DNA from: Bacteroidia bacterium
GTDB taxonomy: Bacteria > Bacteroidota > Bacteroidia > JAESSM01 > NORP286
DNA length: 6,411 nucleotides
Direction: 5' to 3'
Assembly: GCA_016764115.1 (NCBI GenBank)
Contig: JAESSM010000096.1
Span: forward strand, 1-6,411
Position 1 is the first letter of the stretch, and the number at the start of each line of letters is the position of its first letter. The notes under the pieces are model-generated. The model made no database searches. It was not told the origin of the DNA and was given only the letters and a program-made list of their open reading frames with translations. Positions 1-5,220 of the stretch are shown in pieces. Both the position numbers and the translations under genes were made by a program.

Positions 1-164
1 ATACTGGCAGTAGCAGAGCCATCGCAACCTGGCAAACAGCTATCATCGGTCGAGCTCCCTATACTAAAACAGCTTTGCGCTTTCATGCTGCCAAAGAATA
101 TCATCATGATACCTAACAACAATCCTATTTTAATTAGATCCCTGAATTTGTAGTGCTTTTTCAT
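1..164 (-). CDS. Secreted protein, N-terminal fragment; probable SprB-repeat adhesin (cut by window edge)
   Basis: An open frame starts at an ATG (162-164) and runs off the left edge after 54 codons with no stop. It begins with a textbook signal peptide: a basic start (MKKHYKFRDLIK), a hydrophobic core at about residues 13-25 (IGLLLGIMMIFFG) and a likely signal peptidase I site after SMKA (residue 29), giving a mature protein starting QSCFSIG. Mature Cys residues are at 32, 43 and 47. The visible end, CDGSATASI, resembles the opening of the SprB repeat found in large Bacteroidota cell-surface adhesins used in gliding and exported by the type IX secretion system. That family call rests on only a few residues and is inference; secretion is well supported. 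No Shine-Dalgarno sequence is visible before the ATG. It is divergent from the formyltransferase gene, 273 bp away. Confidence 0.7.
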   Translation of the reverse strand, partial: MKKHYKFRDLIKIGLLLGIMMIFFGSMKAQSCFSIGSSTDDSCLPGCDGSATAS

Positions 165-306
165 ACTTATAAATTTTATTTTAGATTAATTATTTTGTTT
201 TAATTATGTGAAATAGTACATCTTAAAGCAGTTACCAAAAGACATTTTTAGAGGACTATAGAGTAAAAAAATTAAATTGCAGCTTGGTTATTTTTATGTT
301 TACTAG

Positions 307-324
307 GCATACTTTTCAGTATGC
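307..324. repeat. Perfect inverted repeat in the divergent intergenic region
   Basis: GCATACT (307-313) and AGTATGC (318-324) form a perfect 7-bp inverted repeat around a 4-base TTTC centre. It lies near the middle of the 273-bp gap between the divergent secreted-protein and formyltransferase genes. Neither strand shows a T tract directly after it, so a regulator-binding site or an incidental hairpin is more likely than an intrinsic terminator. The rest of the gap (165-437) is very AT-rich; I found no perfect TAnnTTTG promoter element for either gene. Confidence 0.4.
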
Positions 325-437
325 AATTAAAATACAGACACTTAGCTTGCTTTTGATATCATGACAAAAAAAGAAGATTGTAGAAGTATTATTGATTTTT
401 ATTAAAATTATTAATTAAAAACATTGTCTATCGCAAA

Positions 438-1025
438 ATGAAAGTTCTATTTTTAGGAAATGTAGGCTCGCCATTAGTTGAAATTATCCGGTCCTTCGAT
501 GATGAAGTCATTATTAGTTCAGAAAAAATAACTGCTGAATTTTTAGACCTACACCAACCGGATTTTATGGTAAGCTACGGTTATCCTTTTATTATTGAGG
601 AGTGGGTACTTAAGCAATACCCCAACAAAATCATCAATCTACACAGATCATATCTTCCCTGGAACCGAGGCGCTGAACCAGTTATTTGGAGTTTTCTGGA
701 AAATACTCGAAAAGGTATTACTATTCATTATGTTGACCAAGGCATTGATACGGGTGACATTATTGTTCAAAAAGAAGTTGATTACAAATTAGAAGAAAGT
801 TTGAATGAGCACTACAAGAATCTCCAGGCTGAACTTGAATCGCTTTTTAAACATCATTGGGAATCAATAAAAAATGGAACTTGTAACTCGCTCGAGCAGC
901 AAGGAGAAGGCTCCTTTCATCTGCAAAGAGACAAGGAAAAATACCTCGAACTTTTCAAGAATGGAGAGGATATTATTATCAAAGAGATTTTGAAGTTCGC
1001 GGAAGAACGATCTTTCGATTATTAA
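438..1025 (+). CDS. Stand-alone formyltransferase-family protein (Formyl_trans_N fold), possibly a sugar N-formyltransferase
   Basis: The protein has 195 aa and carries the catalytic core of the formyltetrahydrofolate-dependent formyltransferase family. It has a short Rossmann-like start (MKVLFLGNVG), the active-site stretch INLHRSYLPWNRGAEP (residues 66-81) and the IDTGDI motif at 103-108. By analogy with methionyl-tRNA formyltransferase the catalytic Asn, His and Asp are N67, H69 and D104, all present. The C-terminal tRNA-binding domain of true Fmt (about 310 aa) is absent, and the N-terminal part is also shorter than in Fmt. Compact proteins of this sort include enzymes that formylate amino sugars of surface polysaccharides, but no sugar-nucleotide gene is adjacent, so the substrate is unknown. 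The ATG start has no Shine-Dalgarno sequence. The gene appears monocistronic, with a weak terminator-like hairpin just downstream. Confidence 0.85.
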   Translation: MKVLFLGNVGSPLVEIIRSFDDEVIISSEKITAEFLDLHQPDFMVSYGYPFIIEEWVLKQYPNKIINLHRSYLPWNRGAEPVIWSFLENTRKGITIHYVDQGIDTGDIIVQKEVDYKLEESLNEHYKNLQAELESLFKHHWESIKNGTCNSLEQQGEGSFHLQRDKEKYLELFKNGEDIIIKEILKFAEERSFDY

Positions 1026-1338
1026 ACCAATTATTTCAGATTCGGCTAGTTTCTTGTTCTAGCTTTTTGGATGAAAATAATTTGCTTTTACATGTGTGAT
1101 TATCAATGAATTACATTGTAACAGCCAATTCAAACTGCTTGTAAGTTTCTCAGGTTTTATTCAGATTTAAGCCTGATAGCATTATAAAAATGTACTTTTT
1201 AGTTGATACCAGTAGAAGTAATATTGTATTGTAACAATCGTTTCTAGTATAAGAAGTTATTAAACATTATCCAAGACCACCATCAACAGAATATTATTCA
1301 TTTTCAAAATAGTCCTGGTATTATTATTCTGCACGTTT
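1026..1338. other. 313-bp stretch without an annotated gene; its last 75 bp encode a signal peptide in frame with the next gene
   Basis: Bases 1026-1260 are AT-rich and hold the weak terminator at 1045-1068 and a small palindrome, ATTGTAACAAT (1228-1238), whose first nine bases also occur at 1115-1123. I see no convincing promoter; the nearest is TAAGTTTC at about 1142, one mismatch from TAnnTTTG. From 1264, just after an in-frame TAA (1261-1263), the frame of the downstream beta-barrel gene is open and encodes a basic segment (SKTTINR) followed by a long hydrophobic run ending LLYVNA, a typical signal peptide with cleavage near the VNA. This part is therefore probably coding, but holds no ATG, GTG or TTG before 1339. 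Confidence 0.6.
1045..1068 (+). terminator. Weak candidate intrinsic terminator after the formyltransferase gene
   Basis: GCTAG (1045-1049) and CTAGC (1059-1063) can form a 5-bp stem with a 9-base loop, followed directly by TTTTT (1064-1068). It starts 19 bp after the formyltransferase stop, the right place for a terminator. The stem is short and the loop large, so efficiency would be low. Confidence 0.35.
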
Positions 1339-2064
1339 TTGTCTTTGTTATATGTAAATGCTACTACTACAAGAACCGAAAGTCAGGAAAATCAATTGGA
1401 TGAAGAATTTACCCCAATCGTTTCCAAAAGAAATAAAGCATTTGGATGTAAAAAAATACGCTCATTGCAAAATATATTTTTGGGAATTGAGTTTACTCCC
1501 GGTTTAATTAATCAGAAGAATGAAGAAAAATCGTTTGTTTTTTTCTCATCAGGAATAAATGCAGGATATTGGATATGTGATAGAATTGCATTCAACTACC
1601 AACTTTCATTTTTCACCTCAAAACGTATTTCACCAGTTTTTAATTACGAAGTTTCTACTAATACTCAATCAGAAGCACCTTCAAATAATAGCGATCAACA
1701 AATGACGGTGAATTCGATTTCCTATCGCAACAATTTTCTTGATATGAGCATGGACATACTAGTGCGTGTTATGACCATAAAACAGCGTTTTGATATCTTA
1801 TTGATCAATGGATTAACAAACAGTTTCATCAATCAACAACAGGAAATTTCTATTAATAAAATTAGCAATCTTGACCTCAATTTTAATCACCATACCAGTT
1901 ACTGGAAAACAGGCATTAGGTTTGATTACCGTTTCTTGGATAACTTGTCATGTTACATCCAACCTACCTATCAACATTCATTAAATGAATTAGCTGGTAA
2001 GACTCAAACACTTAGTTACTCAAAAAACATTGGGGTATCCTTTGGACTTCAGTCTCGGTTTTGA
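1339..2064 (+). CDS. Outer-membrane beta-barrel protein, hypothetical; true N-terminus lies upstream
   Basis: From the TTG at 1339 the frame gives 241 aa. The sequence shows about eight amphipathic, aromatic-rich strands separated by polar turns, for example NIFLGIEFTPGL (45-56), RIAFNYQLSFF (82-92), YWKTGIRFDYRF (188-199) and the C-terminal KNIGVSFGLQSRF. It ends in Phe, as expected of the outer-membrane assembly signal. A low-complexity Asn/Gln/Ser loop lies at about 105-125. This fits the small Bacteroidota outer-membrane beta-barrel families (OmpX/PorT-like size); no specific function can be assigned. The TTG start is doubtful because it falls inside a hydrophobic signal-peptide core that continues in frame upstream to 1264. 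No ATG exists in that extension, so initiation may be at a rare codon (ATC 1282, ATT 1300 or CTG 1315), or the start has been lost. The stop is 12 bp from the stop of a convergent small ORF. Confidence 0.7.
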   Translation: MSLLYVNATTTRTESQENQLDEEFTPIVSKRNKAFGCKKIRSLQNIFLGIEFTPGLINQKNEEKSFVFFSSGINAGYWICDRIAFNYQLSFFTSKRISPVFNYEVSTNTQSEAPSNNSDQQMTVNSISYRNNFLDMSMDILVRVMTIKQRFDILLINGLTNSFINQQQEISINKISNLDLNFNHHTSYWKTGIRFDYRFLDNLSCYIQPTYQHSLNELAGKTQTLSYSKNIGVSFGLQSRF

Positions 2065-2076
2065 CAATGCAGTTTA

Positions 2077-2184
2077 CTATCGTAATATAGTAGAAACAAT
2101 TACCACAAGTGAAGCCGCAGCAATACAAGATGTTACAAAAGTAATTAACAGTTCTTTGATCCTTTTTTGAAATTCCGCTCTCAT
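2077..2184 (-). CDS. Small single-pass membrane protein, 35 aa, hypothetical
   Basis: A 35-codon ORF begins with ATG (2184-2182) and ends with TAG (2079-2077). A strong Shine-Dalgarno sequence, AGAAGGAG, stands 6 nt before the ATG; this is much better than for any other gene in the window and is the main evidence that the ORF is translated. The peptide has a charged amphipathic start (MRAEFQKRIKE), one predicted membrane-spanning stretch at about residues 12-34 rich in Leu, Ile, Val and Ala with one Cys at 20, and a terminal Arg. It lies downstream of fabH on the same strand (159 bp gap) and converges on the beta-barrel gene. I do not recognise a family. Small hydrophobic peptides of this size include type I toxin-like proteins and membrane-complex subunits, but nothing here favours one role. 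Confidence 0.5.
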   Translation of the reverse strand: MRAEFQKRIKELLITFVTSCIAAASLVVIVSTILR

Positions 2185-2190
2185 AATTCT

Positions 2191-2198
2191 CTCCTTCT
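2191..2198 (-). promoter_or_regulatory. Strong Shine-Dalgarno site of the 35-aa ORF
   Basis: The minus strand reads AGAAGGAG here, 6 nt before the ATG at 2184. It matches the anti-Shine-Dalgarno core closely. The starts of pdxA, the DUF177 gene, plsX, fabH and the formyltransferase have no comparable site, as is common in Bacteroidota, which makes this one stand out. Confidence 0.55.
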
Positions 2199-2343
2199 TT
2201 AATCTAAATTAATAGCTCGTTTATCACTTTTTATTAATTCAAAATATATTCCAGATCAAGAAACATAATTAACGTACTGAAATTCAGAGATTAAAAGCTT
2301 TGAAAAGTAAATAGAGGTATCAGAATGAAACGAAAATTAGTAG

Positions 2344-3342
2344 TTATTTCCCATTAATCGCCCATTTCACGTATAATGCTCCCCAAGTGAAGCCACCGCC
2401 AAATGCAGCAATGATCAAGTTATCACCCTTTTTTAATTGACTTTGCCAGTCAGCTAGACATAGAGGGATAGTGCCATTAGTAGTATTACCATATTTCTGA
2501 ATATTCAACATTACCTTTTCATCACCGATACCCATCCTTCTTGCCGTTGCATCAATAATACGCTTATTCGCCTGGTGAGGAACCAGCCACGCAATGTCAT
2601 CTCCGGTTAATCCATTTTTTTCCATGATCTCTGCAGATACATCAGCCATATTGGTTACAGCAAACTTAAAAACGGCCTTCCCTTCCTGGTACACAAAATG
2701 CTCACGGGCATCGACTGTTTCATGGGATGCAGGCTTAATGGAACCTCCTGCTTTTTGATGTAGATGAGCTCTACCACTACCATCTGATCTCAGGATAGAA
2801 TCAATAATACCAAGTCCCTCTTCGTTAGGTTCAAGCAATGCTGCTCCGCAACCATCTCCGAAAATAATACAAGTTGTTCTATCTTCATAATCTATAATTG
2901 AAGACATCTTATCTCCACCAATTACTATTACCTTTTTGTATTTCCTGGTTTCAATGAACTGGGCTCCTACAGAAAGTGCATAAGTAAACCCGCTGCACGC
3001 AGCATTGAGATCAAATCCAAAAGCATTTTTTATACCTACTTTATCACAAACAATATTTGATGTGGCAGGAAAAACCATGTCAGGAGTTGTTGTAGCACAA
3101 ATAACCAGGTCAATTTCATCAGGAGAGGTATTAGTTTTTTCCAACAATGCTGTTACCGCAGGTGCACACATATCGCTTAACCCTAGGCCTTCACCTTTCA
3201 ATATTCTTCTTTCTTTTACACCTGTTCTGGTAGTTATCCATTCATCTGTAGTATCGATCATCTTTTCAAGCTCCTGATTCGTTAAAATATAATCAGGTAC
3301 GTAAGATTCAATACCGGTAATTGCCGCGTGAATTTTCTCCAC
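2344..3342 (-). CDS. fabH: 3-oxoacyl-[ACP] synthase III (beta-ketoacyl-ACP synthase III, KAS III)
   Basis: FabH condenses acetyl-CoA (or another primer acyl-CoA) with malonyl-ACP to start type II fatty acid synthesis in the cytoplasm. The 332-aa length is normal for the family. The thiolase-fold signatures are complete: [17 protein letters not shown] (31-47), the nucleophile C116 in NAACSGF, H256 in VPHQAN and N286 in KYGNTT, which complete the Cys-His-Asn triad, and the glycine-rich [11 protein letters not shown] near the C-terminus. Translation starts at GTG (3342-3340): in-frame upstream sequence reaches a stop after four codons without another start, and the GTG places [10 protein letters not shown] where FabH N-termini normally begin. 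No Shine-Dalgarno sequence is evident. An intrinsic terminator lies about 20 bp upstream, between plsX and this gene, and a candidate promoter lies upstream of it, so expression may depend on reading through the hairpin. Confidence 0.97.
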   Translation of the reverse strand: MEKIHAAITGIESYVPDYILTNQELEKMIDTTDEWITTRTGVKERRILKGEGLGLSDMCAPAVTALLEKTNTSPDEIDLVICATTTPDMVFPATSNIVCDKVGIKNAFGFDLNAACSGFTYALSVGAQFIETRKYKKVIVIGGDKMSSIIDYEDRTTCIIFGDGCGAALLEPNEEGLGIIDSILRSDGSGRAHLHQKAGGSIKPASHETVDAREHFVYQEGKAVFKFAVTNMADVSAEIMEKNGLTGDDIAWLVPHQANKRIIDATARRMGIGDEKVMLNIQKYGNTTNGTIPLCLADWQSQLKKGDNLIIAAFGGGFTWGALYVKWAINGK

Positions 3343-3361
3343 TTTATTCTGAGATTATGGT

Positions 3362-3389
3362 AAAAAAATAGTTAGCAAAACTGCTAACT
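3362..3389 (-). terminator. Intrinsic terminator or attenuator between plsX and fabH
   Basis: On the minus strand AGTTAGCA (3389-3382) pairs perfectly with TGCTAACT (3377-3370) around a 4-base GTTT loop, giving an 8-bp stem. It is followed by ATTTTTTT (3369-3362), a seven-T run. This is a classic Rho-independent terminator. It could end the DUF177-rpmF-plsX transcript 41 bp after the plsX stop. Because only 19 bp separate the T run from the fabH GTG, it could also act within the fabH leader. The opposite strand lacks a useful T tract. Confidence 0.75.
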
Positions 3390-3408
3390 CTTGTGTTAAT
3401 ATCGGATG

Positions 3409-3416
3409 CAAATTTA
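3409..3416 (-). promoter_or_regulatory. Candidate fabH promoter, Bacteroidota-type -7 element
   Basis: The minus strand reads TAAATTTG, a perfect match to the Bacteroidota -7 consensus TAnnTTTG, in the 88-bp gap between plsX and fabH. About 20 bp upstream, overlapping the plsX end, is only a poor -33 match (TTC instead of TTG). If used, transcription would start near 3405 and give a leader of about 63 nt that contains the hairpin and U7 run. AT-rich sequence can produce such matches by chance. Confidence 0.45.
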
Positions 3417-3430
3417 AAATAATAGATAGA

Positions 3431-4369
3431 TTAATTGAAGGCCACTCGTATCTTTTCTGACAATTTTGATTCAGCAAGATCAGCTGTAAGTTTTATCATA
3501 TTTTTAATAGCTAAGGACTTGGATATTCCATGACCAACAACTACAGAACCGTTAACTCCTAAAATTGGACATCCACCTTGCAATTCATAATTAAACAAAT
3601 CAAAAAAATCATCGGAGATTTCCTTCCCTTTAAGTATAAAATAAAAAGATTCTGCTTGCTTTAGAACAACATTACCTGTAAATCCATCGCAAACAACTAC
3701 GTCTGCCTTTCCATTAAAGAGGTCTCTTCCTTCAACATTACCAACAAAATTCAAATTGGCTGTATCTTTCATTAAAGAGTAAGTTGCCTGAGTAAGCAAA
3801 CTGCCCTTTCCTTCCTCCTCGCCTATATTGAGAAGTCCAACTTTAGGATTATCCAATTTGTAAACATTTTCTGCAAACAAGGATCCTATAATTCCAAACT
3901 GATATAGTACATCTGGTTTACAATCCGCATTAGCACCAACATCAAGAATAATCCCCAATCCACCGTTTTGTTTAGGCAAAATAGATGATATAGTCGGCCT
4001 TATTATACCAGGGATTGTTTTGATGGTATACATAGCTCCAACCATCATTGCACCGGTATTTCCAGCACCAGCAAAAGCATCAATTTCACCGCTTTGCAAT
4101 GCATGAAATCCTTTAACTATACTTGAATCTTGCTTGCGAACAATCGCTTTGGTTGGATGCTCCCCCATGTCAATAGCATCAGGAGCATGAATAATTTTAA
4201 AGAAATCTTGTGGTTTGTCGTTATCAGCTAAAACTGATGTGATCTTTTCCTGATCACCTACCAGCACTAACTCAAAATCCTGAGAAAACTCGTTGTGGGC
4301 TTCTAGTGCACCTAAAATTGGTTCAACAGGTGCGTAATCGCCACCCATCACATCTAAACCTATACGCAT
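3431..4369 (-). CDS. plsX: Phosphate acyltransferase PlsX (acyl-ACP:phosphate transacylase)
   Basis: PlsX makes acyl-phosphate from acyl-ACP and inorganic phosphate; PlsY then uses it to acylate glycerol-3-phosphate, the first step of phospholipid synthesis. It is a soluble protein acting at the inner face of the membrane. The 312 aa are within the family range, and the signatures are all visible: GLDVMGGDYAP (4-14), AGAGNTGA (100-107), LDVGANADC (142-150), LLNIGEEEGKG (179-189), NVEGRDLFNG (211-220), VVCDGFTGNV (225-234) and GVNGSVVVGHG (271-281). The ATG start is supported by the MRIGLDVMGGD N-terminus; there is no Shine-Dalgarno sequence. It lies 43 bp after rpmF on the same strand and probably shares its transcript. 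A terminator hairpin follows the stop. Confidence 0.97.
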   Translation of the reverse strand: MRIGLDVMGGDYAPVEPILGALEAHNEFSQDFELVLVGDQEKITSVLADNDKPQDFFKIIHAPDAIDMGEHPTKAIVRKQDSSIVKGFHALQSGEIDAFAGAGNTGAMMVGAMYTIKTIPGIIRPTISSILPKQNGGLGIILDVGANADCKPDVLYQFGIIGSLFAENVYKLDNPKVGLLNIGEEEGKGSLLTQATYSLMKDTANLNFVGNVEGRDLFNGKADVVVCDGFTGNVVLKQAESFYFILKGKEISDDFFDLFNYELQGGCPILGVNGSVVVGHGISKSLAIKNMIKLTADLAESKLSEKIRVAFN

Positions 4370-4412
4370 GTTTATTTTACAGTTTGACTGACTTTATAGA
4401 AGGTTAAAGATA

Positions 4413-4592
4413 CTAAGCAGTTTTCTCAACAGCAAGCTTACCTCTATAATAACCACACTCACTGCAAACATGATGGTGCAATATAGTTGCTCCACAATTA
4501 GAACAAGAAGCAACATTAGCTGCTTCAGCCTTGTAGTGAGTTCTTCTTTTGTCTCTTCTTTGCTTCGATATTTTTCTTTTCGGATGTGCCAT
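4413..4592 (-). CDS. rpmF: 50S ribosomal protein L32
   Basis: A 59-codon ORF encodes a very basic protein starting MAHPKRKISKQRRDKRRTHY, the typical L32 N-terminus. It is followed by a zinc-ribbon of four cysteines in two CxxC pairs, C30/C33 (CSNC) and C43/C46 (CSEC). The Cys-type L32 binds zinc, in contrast to Cys-free paralogues that some bacteria use under zinc limitation. The length is normal for the family (about 57-65 aa). The ATG is preceded by GAGG (4600-4597) with 4 nt spacing, a moderate Shine-Dalgarno match. The gene lies 33 bp after the DUF177 gene and 43 bp before plsX. The DUF177-rpmF-plsX-fabH order is widely conserved in bacteria and ties ribosome and lipid synthesis genes together. 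Confidence 0.97.
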   Translation of the reverse strand: MAHPKRKISKQRRDKRRTHYKAEAANVASCSNCGATILHHHVCSECGYYRGKLAVEKTA

Positions 4593-4625
4593 AATTCCTC
4601 GTTTTACTTAAACACTTTTCCTATT

Positions 4626-5165
4626 TCAGTTTAAAAGCTTACTTAATGATTCCCATCGGGGATCAATATTTTTATTTGAATCTGAATTAACAGATATTTT
4701 ATTCAATAATTTAATGGCTTCCGGATCACAACTATTCTTGCCATCCTTATCTGAAGGATGAACTCTTTTTAATGGTATTGCTAAACTTATAAACTCATAA
4801 ATTAACTGAGTAACATTTAGCTCGCTGGAGTTATTTTCCAAATACAGAATTTCATCTGTATCCTCCATTTCGTTACCGGAAAGCTTAATTATCGCCCTGG
4901 ATGATTTGCTAATTTCATAACTAAATGAATCTGAACATAAATCACAGGTAAGTTCAACATTGCCTTTTAAGTCAAAATCCAATATAAATACTGCATCCTG
5001 CTTGTCGAATGTTAACTTCACTGCTAAATCCCCATCTTTAACAGGCGAAAATTCAAAATTATCAAAGAACTTCTTATCAATATGATAATTAAAAGTATAT
5101 TTCTTATTGGCTAAACCAACAAATGGTATACTGAACTCTTTCAATTCTATACCTTTAAAGTGCAT
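4626..5165 (-). CDS. yceD: DUF177/YceD family protein, 23S rRNA/50S accumulation factor
   Basis: This is a 179-aa soluble protein of the DUF177 (YceD) family. Supporting signs are the N-terminal LKEFSIPFVGL (8-18), typical of Bacteroidota members; the central CDLC pair (C74, C77), the conserved CxxC of the family; the long acidic stretch after it; and the C-terminal DPRWESLSKL (168-177), the family's usual end. A third Cys is at 146. In bacteria and plastids, family members are linked to accumulation of 23S rRNA and large-subunit assembly; the exact activity is not settled. Its position directly before rpmF is the family's hallmark and supports a ribosome role. The next in-frame Met is residue 100, so the ATG at 5165 is the only reasonable start. 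A strong -7 promoter element lies only 11 bp before it. Confidence 0.9.
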   Translation of the reverse strand: MHFKGIELKEFSIPFVGLANKKYTFNYHIDKKFFDNFEFSPVKDGDLAVKLTFDKQDAVFILDFDLKGNVELTCDLCSDSFSYEISKSSRAIIKLSGNEMEDTDEILYLENNSSELNVTQLIYEFISLAIPLKRVHPSDKDGKNSCDPEAIKLLNKISVNSDSNKNIDPRWESLSKLLN

Positions 5166-5176
5166 AAATCGAAGTG

Positions 5177-5208
5177 CAAAGGTAAGAATTTATAAAGACT
5201 TTTGAAAA
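5177..5208 (-). promoter_or_regulatory. Bacteroidota-type promoter for the DUF177-rpmF-plsX operon
   Basis: The minus strand carries TACCTTTG (5184-5177), a perfect TAnnTTTG -7 element and the best promoter match in the window. TTTTC (5208-5204), one base from the -33 TTTTG, lies 19 bp upstream, the expected spacing. It sits in the 55-bp gap after pdxA. The start of transcription would be near 5173, only about 5-10 nt before the ATG at 5165, so the mRNA leader would be very short. Confidence 0.7.
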
Positions 5209-5220
5209 TGTAAGATTGAA

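Noticed and set aside
181..240. TACTATTTC with an upstream TTG on the minus strand as a promoter for the secreted-protein gene
   Set aside because: The -7 match is imperfect and the spacing of 17 bp is short; not strong enough to annotate in AT-rich sequence.
595..792. 65-codon + strand ORF inside the formyltransferase gene
   Set aside because: It lies wholly within the well-supported formyltransferase frame, has no family motif and no ribosome binding site; a frame shadow.
1115..1238. ATTGTAACA occurring twice (1115-1123 and 1228-1236), the second within a small palindrome
   Set aside because: Nine bases repeated in AT-rich sequence is close to chance expectation; no further copies or promoter context were seen.
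2226..2262. TATATTTTG on the minus strand as a promoter for the 35-aa ORF
   Set aside because: It has one base too many for TAnnTTTG and no -33 element at a fitting distance.
2324..2356. Ten-codon + strand ORF starting with ATG near 2324
   Set aside because: Too short, overlaps the 3' end of fabH, no Shine-Dalgarno sequence.
3005..3277. 90-codon + strand ORF opposite fabH
   Set aside because: Antisense shadow of a gene with complete FabH motifs; no recognisable features of its own.
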